Shown here: piece after piece, positions 1 to 6,266 of the stretch
Layout of the letters: every line of letters begins with the position of its first letter
Numbering within the stretch: position 1 is the stretch's first letter
From: an uncultured Eubacteriales bacterium
GTDB lineage: Bacteria > Bacillota > Clostridia > Christensenellales > Aristaeellaceae
Direction of reading: 5' to 3'
DNA: 7,913 nucleotides
NCBI GenBank assembly: GCA_900548125.1
Contig: URJN01000098.1
Coordinates: forward strand, 1-7,913
The notes under the pieces: generated by a model
Told to the model about the DNA's origin: nothing
The model's input: only the letters and a program-made list of their open reading frames with translations
Database searches by the model: none
Program-made: the position numbers and the translations under genes

Positions 1-2170
1 AATCGACAGCAGTCAGGTGGAACTGCTGCGCCATATAATCGTTCCACGGTGTGCAAAGCGGAATGCCGTGATACATCAGCTCATCGCCGCCGTAAAGATT
101 GCCGGTTTTCTCATCGCAGTACAAGAGGTTTGGATTCAGTCCGCGCAGACGGAGGAGCGTCTTTTTCTGGTTGGGATAGGACTGCGCAAAAACGTGCGTA
201 ACGATGGCTTCGCGGTGATCGTCGGAAACGCTCATCCATGCGGCGTCGTTTCCGGAAAAAGGAGAACGCAGGCGGTGATATTCGCCATAGAGCAGAAGCG
301 GCTGAAGTGCCTTGACCTCTGCGTTGAGCCGGCGGATGGCGTCAAGATCTTCCTGCGGGAGCTTGGTCAAATCCAGCTCATAGCCATACGTTCCGCCCAT
401 AGCAACGACGGCGCGGGTCGTCAGCGGCGTGGTGCGTCCGGTCTGGTGATTCGGTACGGCGGAAACGTGCGCGCCCATGGTGGATGGCGGGAACACATAG
501 GAGGTCGCGTGCTGGATGCGGCAGCGCATCCATGCGTCCGTGTCGTCCGAACACCAAGCCTGCGGCATCAGGCACATCATGCCTAAATCGAAGCGTCCGC
601 CGCCGCCCGCGCAGCTTTCAAACAGAACATCCGGGAACCGATGGATGATTGTCCCCATGATTTCGTACAGACCGAGCATATAGCGGTGACCAAGCTCCGT
701 CTGCCGCTCGGGACTCAGTTGGGAGGAGCCCCACATGTTGATATTGCGGTTCATGTCCCATTTGACATAATCGACATTGCCGCGCTCTAAGGCGTCCGTG
801 ATGACGGAAACGATGTAATCGCGGACATCCTGCCGCGTCAAATCGAGGACAAGCTGATGACGCGATTCGATGCGCATGCGGTCATCTGCGTGGATGCACC
901 AATCCGGATGTGCGCGGTAAAGCTCGCTGTCCGGAGAAATCATCTCCGGTTCGACCCACAGACCGAATTTCAGCCCAAGCGCGTGGATTTCATCGCTCAG
1001 ATGGCGCAGACCCTGCGGGAGTTTATGCGTGTTGTCAAACCAATCGCCCAGAGAGGAATTGTCGCTTTCGCGATGCCCGAACCAGCCGTCATCCAGAACA
1101 AACAGCTCGATGCCCGTATCTTTTGCACAGCGGGCGAGGGAGAGCAGCTTTTCTTCGCTGAAATCAAAGTAGGTTGCTTCCCAGTTGTTGACCAGAATGG
1201 GGCGGCGGGAAGAAGCGAATTTGCCGGTCGTAATCCGGCGGTGAACGAGCGCGTGGAACTGACGGCTCATGCCGTCAAGTCCGTCGGCAGAATAGCACAG
1301 GTAGGCTTCCGGCGTCTGGAATACGCTTCCGGCGTCAAGCGTCCAGCTGAAATTGAACGGATTGATACCGATTTGTGCGCGTGCCATGCCGAAGGAATCG
1401 ACGGACACATCGGCGGTGAAGCTGCCGGAGTAGCAGAGGGCGAAAGCATACACATCGCCCGAGGCTTCGGTCGTGTTCGGGGCAAGCAGAGCCATGAACG
1501 GGCTGGTTTGATGACCGGATGCCCCACGCTCACCGGATACGCCCTGATGTCCGGGGACGAGCGGACGGATAAATTCGCCGCGTTCCCGTGCCCATGCGCC
1601 GCTCAGCGTCAGCAGGGAGAAATCAGCTTGCTCAAAATCGACGCATGCGCTCAGTGCTTCCTGAAGGACGACGGGAGAAGTGCCGTTGTTTATGATTTTT
1701 GCGCTTCGTGCGATGATATCGATATCGTCGTAGAGGGTATACGCCAGCTCGACGGAAATGCCGCTGTGTGCGTCGCGGAGCGTGAGCAGAAGCGTTTGGC
1801 TTTGTTCACCGCGTGCGGACGGCAGACCGGAAAGCGGCGGCTTTTCGGTCAGAATGCGATGGGAAACGACTTGCAAATCCAGCGCGTGCGTACCATCCGC
1901 ATGCCGGATGTGGAGCATGCCGGGGCGCAGGTCGCCCGTGCCGAACGTCGGGCATTCCTGCGGAAGAACATCGAGCGGCAGCTCATGCAGGGAAAAGGTC
2001 TCATCGGTATAACTGGTCAGTCGGGAAAGCACGTCGTCCCGAATCGCACGGACGCGCTTGCCCCAATAGACGTGGAGCGGGTATTTGCCCGCGGCCAGAC
2101 GGATAATGTAGCTGACACGGTCGTTAAACAGATGAAAGACGTTTGTTTTCTCACAGAACAAAATCGGCAT
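1..2170 (-). CDS. Alpha-galactosidase, GH36 (3' end cut by window edge)
   Basis: Hydrolyses terminal alpha-1,6-linked galactose from melibiose, raffinose or galactomannan oligosaccharides. No signal peptide is visible, so it is probably cytoplasmic. The minus-strand frame from the ATG at 2170 is open to the window edge, giving 723 codons; bacterial GH36 enzymes are usually about 720-745 aa, so only a short tail is missing. Visible GH36 motifs are LDDGWFG (Asp360/Asp361), WVEPEM (405-410), VKWDMNR with the expected nucleophile Asp472, SCAGGGGRFD (519 onward) and WCSDDTDA with the expected acid/base Asp542. The 70-residue gap between the two catalytic Asp fits what I recall for the Geobacillus AgaA type. 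An N-terminal beta-sandwich covers about residues 20-285, the TIM barrel about 290-630, and a C-terminal beta domain follows. The start is fixed by AAGGAGG (2185-2179), 8 nt upstream, and by a consensus promoter. It is divergent from the ABC operon. Exact substrate preference cannot be read from sequence. Confidence 0.95.
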   Translation of the reverse strand, partial: MPILFCEKTNVFHLFNDRVSYIIRLAAGKYPLHVYWGKRVRAIRDDVLSRLTSYTDETFSLHELPLDVLPQECPTFGTGDLRPGMLHIRHADGTHALDLQVVSHRILTEKPPLSGLPSARGEQSQTLLLTLRDAHSGISVELAYTLYDDIDIIARSAKIINNGTSPVVLQEALSACVDFEQADFSLLTLSGAWARERGEFIRPLVPGHQGVSGERGASGHQTSPFMALLAPNTTEASGDVYAFALCYSGSFTADVSVDSFGMARAQIGINPFNFSWTLDAGSVFQTPEAYLCYSADGLDGMSRQFHALVHRRITTGKFASSRRPILVNNWEATYFDFSEEKLLSLARCAKDTGIELFVLDDGWFGHRESDNSSLGDWFDNTHKLPQGLRHLSDEIHALGLKFGLWVEPEMISPDSELYRAHPDWCIHADDRMRIESRHQLVLDLTRQDVRDYIVSVITDALERGNVDYVKWDMNRNINMWGSSQLSPERQTELGHRYMLGLYEIMGTIIHRFPDVLFESCAGGGGRFDLGMMCLMPQAWCSDDTDAWMRCRIQHATSYVFPPSTMGAHVSAVPNHQTGRTTPLTTRAVVAMGGTYGYELDLTKLPQEDLDAIRRLNAEVKALQPLLLYGEYHRLRSPFSGNDAAWMSVSDDHREAIVTHVFAQSYPNQKKTLLRLRGLNPNLLYCDEKTGNLYGGDELMYHGIPLCTPWNDYMAQQFHLTAVD

Positions 2171-2178
2171 GAAAGAAA

Positions 2179-2185
2179 CCTCCTT
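2179..2185 (-). promoter_or_regulatory. Ribosome binding site of the alpha-galactosidase
   Basis: AAGGAGG on the minus strand, 8 nt upstream of the ATG at 2170. It settles the start codon, because the gene's frame has no downstream stop in the window. Confidence 0.85.
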
Positions 2186-2224
2186 GAATCCAAATGTCGC
2201 AGGGAGTTCGATGCTGTTGTTTTC

Positions 2225-2253
2225 ATTATAGGCTATCGGGAGAAAAACGGCAA
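2225..2253 (-). promoter_or_regulatory. Sigma-A promoter for the alpha-galactosidase
   Basis: On the minus strand, TTGCCG (-35, 2253-2248) is followed by a 17-bp spacer and a perfect TATAAT (-10, 2230-2225). Transcription would begin near 2218, leaving a leader of roughly 48 nt that contains the AAGGAGG site. The assignment rests on sequence match and position only. Confidence 0.75.
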
Positions 2254-2387
2254 CCCTGCGAAGGCATCAAAGCGGTTTTTTGCGGCAAATCAGGCATGTT
2301 ATTTGAGAACGCGAAAGCCGCGCGATTCTTCTGGGCATAAAATGACTGAACGATTAGCAATATGTGATGGAAATAGAAAAAGATTCT
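2254..2387. other. Core of the divergent control region between two promoters
   Basis: About 134 bp between the two -35 elements, with no plausible gene. It contains a direct repeat-like GCGGTTTTTTGCGG (2272-2285) and a GC-rich patch (GCGAAAGCCGCGCG, 2311-2324). A regulator of either gene would be expected to bind here, but I see no clean long palindrome. One half of a catabolite-response-like site (TTGAGAACG, 2303-2311) lacks a matching second half. Confidence 0.5.
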
Positions 2388-2416
2388 TTGCAAATTGTTG
2401 TCAAATACGCTATAAT
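2388..2416 (+). promoter_or_regulatory. Sigma-A promoter for the ABC transporter operon
   Basis: TTGCAA (-35, 2388-2393), a 17-bp spacer and a perfect TATAAT (-10, 2411-2416). Transcription would start near 2423, giving a short leader of about 33 nt before the TTG start at 2456. This promoter sits inside what would be coding sequence if the upstream in-frame open stretch were translated, which is strong evidence for the shorter gene. Confidence 0.8.
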
Positions 2417-2440
2417 AAATTTAATAAACTGAATTCGCAA

Positions 2441-2447
2441 AAAGGAG
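2441..2447 (+). promoter_or_regulatory. Ribosome binding site that fixes the TTG start
   Basis: AAAGGAG, 8 nt upstream of TTG 2456-2458. The next in-frame ATG (2477) has no Shine-Dalgarno sequence, so the TTG is preferred. Confidence 0.8.
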
Positions 2448-2455
2448 CGAGTGCT

Positions 2456-3985
2456 TTGAGCGAGTATATTATTGAGATGCTGCATATTACCAAGGAGTTT
2501 CCGGGCATCGTTGCCAACGATGATATCACCTTGCAGCTCAGAAAGGGCGAAATCCATGCGCTGCTCGGCGAGAACGGCGCGGGCAAATCGACCTTGATGA
2601 GCGTACTCTTTGGCATGTATCAGCCTGAAAAGGGCGAGATTCGCAAAAATGGTGAGGTTGTACGCATTAAAGACCCGAACGACGCCAATGCGCTGGGCAT
2701 CGGCATGGTGCATCAGCACTTCAAGCTGGTCGAGGTCTTTTCTGTGCTGGATAACATCATTCTTGGCGTTGAGCCGACGGTGACGCCATTTGGCTTTCTG
2801 CAAAAAGCACAGGCGCGCCAGAAGGTCATGGAGCTGAGCGAGCGTTATGGATTGAAGGTCGATCCGGATGCGCTCGTGGAGGATATCACGGTCGGTATGC
2901 AGCAGAGGACGGAAATCCTCAAGATGCTCTATCGTGACAACGAGGTTTTGATTTTTGACGAGCCGACTGCTGTTCTGACGCCGCAGGAAATCGACGAGCT
3001 GATGAAAATCATGAAGGAGCTGACGAAGGAAGGCAAGTCCATTCTCTTTATCACACATAAGCTCGACGAAATCAAGGCTGTTGCCGACCGCTGCACCGTT
3101 CTGCGCAAGGGCAAGTACATCGGCACGGTGGATGTGGCGACGACCAGCAAGGAAGAACTGAGTGAGATGATGGTTGGGCGCAAGGTTCAGCTCGTCATGG
3201 AAAAGACGCCGGTTCAGCCGGGCGAAAGCGTCCTGACGGTTCAGAATCTGACGGTCAAGAGCAAGAAGCACGACAAGCCGCTGGTCAATAACGTTTCCTT
3301 TAATGTCCGCAGGGGAGAAATCGTCTGTATCGCGGGCATTGACGGCAACGGACAGAGCGAGCTTGTCTATGCGCTGACCGGATTGATGAAGGCGGACAGC
3401 GGAAAGATATTCCTCAATAATCAGGATGTCACGCATATGTCGGTTCGCAAGCGCAATGAAGCGGGCTTGAGCCATATTCCGGAGGATCGCCATAAGCACG
3501 GCTTGGTTCTGGATTACACACTGGAAAACAACCTCGTACTCAAGCGGTATTTCCATCCGGAGTTTTCCAAACGGGGCTTTTTGCAGTTCGGTGAAATTCG
3601 TGAATATGCAGATGAGCTGATTGATCGGTTTGACGTGCGAAGCGGACAGGGCGCCATCACCAAGGCGCGCAGTATGTCCGGCGGCAACCAGCAGAAGGCG
3701 ATTATCGCGCGTGAAATCGACCTGAGCAACGATTTGCTCATCGCTGTGCAGCCGACGCGAGGACTGGATGTCGGCGCGATTGAGTATATCCGCAAGGCAT
3801 TGCTTGCGCAGAGGGATGCAGGCAAGGCGGTTCTGCTTGTTTCGCTGGAGCTGGACGAGGTGCTGGAGGTGCCGGATCGCATACTGGTGATGTACGAAGG
3901 CTCTATCGTCGGCGAGCTGGATCCGCGCTATACGACCGCAAAAGAGCTGGGTCTGTATATGGCGGGCGCGCAGCGCAACGTATAA
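2456..3985 (+). CDS. Nucleoside-type ABC importer, double ATPase subunit
   Basis: A 509-aa ATPase with two fused nucleotide-binding domains that would power the two permeases downstream. It resembles Bacillus YufO (NupO) and other ATPases paired with BMP-family binding proteins. NBD1 (about 1-235) is intact: Walker A GENGAGKST (38-46), Q-loop Gln87, signature VGMQQ (146-150), Walker B LIFDEP with Asp168/Glu169, and His201. NBD2 (about 250-509) is degenerate: the Walker A Lys is Gln300 (GIDGNGQSE), and the Walker B acidic pair is Val431-Gln432 (IAVQPTRGLD), although the signature MSGGNQQ (407-413) is perfect. This asymmetry is usual in the family. The frame is open upstream to 857, but that stretch is the antisense of the alpha-galactosidase. 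The TTG start is chosen from AAAGGAG, the promoter, and the family's normal N-terminus (SEYIIEMLHITKEFPG). A sugar importer is the main alternative; the PEDRHKHGL and AVQPTRGLDVGAIE motifs favour nucleosides. Confidence 0.93.
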   Translation: MSEYIIEMLHITKEFPGIVANDDITLQLRKGEIHALLGENGAGKSTLMSVLFGMYQPEKGEIRKNGEVVRIKDPNDANALGIGMVHQHFKLVEVFSVLDNIILGVEPTVTPFGFLQKAQARQKVMELSERYGLKVDPDALVEDITVGMQQRTEILKMLYRDNEVLIFDEPTAVLTPQEIDELMKIMKELTKEGKSILFITHKLDEIKAVADRCTVLRKGKYIGTVDVATTSKEELSEMMVGRKVQLVMEKTPVQPGESVLTVQNLTVKSKKHDKPLVNNVSFNVRRGEIVCIAGIDGNGQSELVYALTGLMKADSGKIFLNNQDVTHMSVRKRNEAGLSHIPEDRHKHGLVLDYTLENNLVLKRYFHPEFSKRGFLQFGEIREYADELIDRFDVRSGQGAITKARSMSGGNQQKAIIAREIDLSNDLLIAVQPTRGLDVGAIEYIRKALLAQRDAGKAVLLVSLELDEVLEVPDRILVMYEGSIVGELDPRYTTAKELGLYMAGAQRNV

Positions 3986-4003
3986 GAAAAGGGGGAAAGC
4001 CAA

Positions 4004-5143
4004 ATGGACAAAAAGAAAGAATCGCTGGGCAGCCGTCTGGCGGGTTCCGAAGCGTTTCTGTCGGTGGCGGCCTCGCTGATCTGTATTGTCATCGGTCTGC
4101 TGCTGGGCGTCGTCGTGCTGGCAATCATCAATGCCGAGCATGCAATCGGCGATGGTCTGCTGGTTATTTTGCAGAGCGGGTTCAAGAGTCCGCGCAATAT
4201 GGGCACCGTGCTTGCGAATGCCGCGCCGCTGATTATGACCGGTCTTTCGGTCGGCTTCGCGTTTAAAACAGGTCTGTTTAACATCGGTGCGGCAGGACAG
4301 TATACGCTTGGCGCATTCGGCGCGCTGTACTGCGCGATTGTGTTGCAGCTGCCGTGGTATTTGTGCCTGCTGGCGGCGATGATTTTCGGCGCGGTCTGGG
4401 GCGCGATACCGGGCATCTTTAAGGCGTATCTGAATATCAACGAAGTCATCACCGCTATCATGTTCAACTGGATTGGCTTGTACATGGTCAACGATATCAT
4501 GTACGGCAAGGGCAAAAGCCCGATGTACGATTTGTCCTCGACCAAGACATACAGCCTGCGCAAGGTCGCGCCGCAGACGATGATTCCTGACTGCGGCATG
4601 AGCAATCTGTTCGGCAAGCTGCAATCCGTCACCATTGCAATCTTCATCGCGGCAGTGTTTGCGGTACTGGTCTACATCATCCTGAACAAGACGGCGTTCG
4701 GTTATGAGCTTCGCGCGTGCGGCTTCAATAAGAACGCGGCGCGTTATGCGGGCATCAACGAAAAGCGCAACATCATCCTGTCGATGGTGATTTCCGGCGC
4801 GCTGGCGGGCGTCGGCGCAGGTCTGTACTATCTCTCGACTGTTGCGGAGTGGAACCCGCAGATTTCCACCGCGCTTCCGGCGATGGGCTTTAACGGCATC
4901 AGCACAGCGTTGCTTGCCTGCTCAAATCCGATTGGAACGATTTTCTCCTCGCTGTTTATTTCCTATATTACGGTCGGCGGCACGAAGCTCTCGACCCAGT
5001 ATTACAGCAAAGAAATCGCCGATGTGATCACTGCGCTGATTATTTACCTCTGCGCATTCTCACTGCTGTTCAAGAATAAGATTCGCGCGCTGCTCTCCGG
5101 AAAGGCGAAGCGCGTTTCCGTTGAGAAGGGAGGGAACGCCTGA
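4004..5143 (+). CDS. Nucleoside-type ABC importer, permease subunit 1
   Basis: A 379-aa inner-membrane permease of the BPD_transp_2 (LivH/RbsC-like) superfamily, resembling YufP (NupP). With the second permease it would form the translocation path. After a charged N-terminus (DKKKES), hydrophobic segments are visible near residues 18-43, 66-86, 95-115, 118-138, 145-163, 208-228, 257-279, 292-323 and 338-356. Family hallmarks are FKTGLFNIGAAGQYTLGAF (87-105), LNINEVITAIMFNWI (143-157), and the cytoplasmic coupling stretch GYELRACGFNKNAARYAGI (233-251), which would dock on the ATPase. It starts 18 nt after the ATPase stop, with GGGGGAAAG as ribosome binding site, and is clearly co-transcribed. 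The substrate is inferred from resemblance and neighbours. Confidence 0.92.
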   Translation: MDKKKESLGSRLAGSEAFLSVAASLICIVIGLLLGVVVLAIINAEHAIGDGLLVILQSGFKSPRNMGTVLANAAPLIMTGLSVGFAFKTGLFNIGAAGQYTLGAFGALYCAIVLQLPWYLCLLAAMIFGAVWGAIPGIFKAYLNINEVITAIMFNWIGLYMVNDIMYGKGKSPMYDLSSTKTYSLRKVAPQTMIPDCGMSNLFGKLQSVTIAIFIAAVFAVLVYIILNKTAFGYELRACGFNKNAARYAGINEKRNIILSMVISGALAGVGAGLYYLSTVAEWNPQISTALPAMGFNGISTALLACSNPIGTIFSSLFISYITVGGTKLSTQYYSKEIADVITALIIYLCAFSLLFKNKIRALLSGKAKRVSVEKGGNA

Positions 5144-6063
5144 TGTTTCTTCTGCTGAAATACACGCTCCTGTATACCGTCGTTTTGATGATGGTCGCGC
5201 TGGGCGGCATGTTCTCCGAGCGCAGCGGCATCATCAACATTGCGCTGGAAGGCATCATGGTCATCGGCGGTCTGATGGGCGTTATTGCGATTCAGATGAT
5301 GCCCGCCGGTTCGAGTGCGTTCTCCATTGTGCTGGTTTCCATTCTTGCGGCAGGCATAGCGGGCATGATGTATGCGGCACTGCTGGCGTTTGCCTCCATC
5401 AATCTGAACGCAGATCAAACGATAGGCGGTACGGCACTGAACCTGCTGGCGACTGCGCTGGCGATGGTCATCGCGAAAGGCGTCAACCATTCCGCGTCCG
5501 CCAAGCTAGATTACAGCAACCGTGCGTTTATCTACGAATTCGGTCCGCTGACGGTGAACGTATTCCTCTTTGTCGGCATTGTGGTACTGATTCTGTCGTA
5601 TATTGTGCTGTATAAGACGCGGCTTGGTCTGCGTCTGCGGGCGTGCGGTGAGCATCCGCAGGCAGCGGACAGCGTGGGCATCAATGTTTACAAGATGCGC
5701 TATATCGGCGTGCTGATTTCCGGTGTGCTGGGCGGCATCGGCGGCATGGCGTACATCATTCCGTCGGTTTCCAGCTGGAACTTTGAAGTTGGCGTTTCCG
5801 GTGCGGGCTTCCTCGCGCTGGCGGTCATGATTTTCGGACAGTGGAAGCCGTTCCGAATCTTCTTTGCGGCGGTATTCTTCGCGCTGTTCAAGTCCCTGGC
5901 AAACATCGCAAGCTCGATTCCGTTTCTGGCGGGTCTGGGTTGGACGCAGAACATGTACAACATGATTCCGTTCATTGCGTCGATGATTATTCTGGCGTTT
6001 ACGAGCAAAAAATCCCGCGCACCGAAGGCGGAGGGCATTCCGTACGACAAGGGTTCGAGATAA
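5143..6063 (+). CDS. Nucleoside-type ABC importer, permease subunit 2
   Basis: A 306-aa permease, shorter than its partner as is normal for the second subunit (YufQ/NupQ-like). The family hallmark FSERSGIINIALEGIM (24-39) and the coupling motif TRLGLRLRACGEHPQAADSVGI (159-180) are clear. Hydrophobic segments lie near 5-23, 33-55, 60-88, 95-111, 136-157, 186-208, 218-234, 236-256 and 272-287. Its ATG overlaps the stop of permease 1 by one base (TGATG at 5141-5145), which suggests translational coupling, and GAAGGGAGGG lies just upstream. It is the last gene of the visible operon. No binding-protein gene or nucleoside-catabolism gene follows before the non-coding stretch and the recombinase. 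Confidence 0.92.
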   Translation: MFLLLKYTLLYTVVLMMVALGGMFSERSGIINIALEGIMVIGGLMGVIAIQMMPAGSSAFSIVLVSILAAGIAGMMYAALLAFASINLNADQTIGGTALNLLATALAMVIAKGVNHSASAKLDYSNRAFIYEFGPLTVNVFLFVGIVVLILSYIVLYKTRLGLRLRACGEHPQAADSVGINVYKMRYIGVLISGVLGGIGGMAYIIPSVSSWNFEVGVSGAGFLALAVMIFGQWKPFRIFFAAVFFALFKSLANIASSIPFLAGLGWTQNMYNMIPFIASMIILAFTSKKSRAPKAEGIPYDKGSR

Positions 6064-6083
6064 CGCGGAGGACGGAGGGGAAC

Positions 6084-6150
6084 TTTGGGCTGCCGCCCAA
6101 ACCCGCCTGAGGGATATCATCCCTCAGACTCCCATCTTTGCTTCGCAGAG
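6084..6150. repeat. Three tandem hairpins after the ABC operon
   Basis: Three adjacent inverted repeats. Hairpin A is TTTGGGC (6084-6090)/GCCCAAA (6095-6101) with loop TGCC. Hairpin B is CTGAGGGAT (6107-6115)/ATCCCTCAG (6119-6127) with loop ATC. Hairpin C is CTTTGC (6136-6141)/GCAGAG (6145-6150), which pairs as RNA with one G-U. None is followed by a clear T-run, so a classical terminator is doubtful. The compact tandem form resembles dispersed intergenic repeats of gut Clostridia, or a 3' mRNA-stabilising structure. Copy number cannot be judged from one window. Confidence 0.6.
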
Positions 6151-6188
6151 GTTAAAAACAGTATGTATTAAAAAATCCTTCGATGGTT

Positions 6189-6214
6189 TTGTTCCCCCCT
6201 GACAGGGGTAACAA
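6189..6214. other. Candidate attachment site (attL/attR) of the serine-recombinase element
   Basis: A pseudo-palindrome with left arm TTGTTCCCCCCT (6189-6200) and right arm CAGGGGTAACAA (6203-6214). The reverse complement of the right arm matches the left at 9 of 12 positions. The exact centre is the dinucleotide GA (6201-6202). Large serine recombinases cut at a 2-bp core between imperfectly symmetric half-sites, and GA is the core reported for TnpX (Tn4451) and TndX (Tn5397). Position between the host operon and the 3' end of the recombinase fits an element end. The assignment is inferred. Confidence 0.45.
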
Positions 6215-6229
6215 CTAATTCCGGGGATC

Positions 6230-6266
6230 CCCCGACAGGTTATCGTGTTTACGATGCCTGTCGGGG
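6230..6266 (+). terminator. Long hairpin overlapping the recombinase stop, possible plus-strand terminator
   Basis: Outer stem CCCCGACAGG (6230-6239)/CCTGTCGGGG (6257-6266) and inner stem ATCGT (6242-6246)/ACGAT (6251-6255) close on loop GTTT, about 15 bp in all with a small internal mismatch. On the plus strand it is followed by TTCTTCTGTTTT, a moderate T-rich tail. It could therefore stop transcripts arriving from the ABC operon. On the minus strand the following sequence is GC-rich (GATCCCC), so it is not a typical intrinsic terminator for the recombinase. The recombinase TAA (6251-6249) falls at the loop. Confidence 0.5.

Noticed and set aside
17..586. Plus-strand open frame of 189 codons at the left edge
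   Set aside because: It lies antisense to the catalytic and C-terminal part of the alpha-galactosidase and has no recognisable domain.
2303..2317. CcpA catabolite-response site (TTGAGAACGCGAAAG)
   Set aside because: Only the left half fits the consensus; the right half lacks the required CA. It is too weak to annotate.
857..2455. N-terminal extension of the ABC ATPase by 533 residues
   Set aside because: It is the antisense of the GH36 gene, shows no domain, and contains the ATPase promoter. The ATPase is full length from 2456.
2354..4624. Minus-strand open frame of 756 codons
   Set aside because: It lies antisense to the ATPase and permease genes, has low-complexity His/Arg/Gln-rich composition and no recognisable domain. 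It is a codon-usage shadow.
3928..4647. Minus-strand open frame of 239 codons
   Set aside because: It is antisense to the junction of the ATPase and permease 1 genes, has no clear start signal and no domain.
6223..6232. GGGGATCCCC palindrome as the recombination core
   Set aside because: It is a perfect short palindrome, but its centre is AT and it lacks extended half-sites. The GA-centred site at 6189-6214 fits better.
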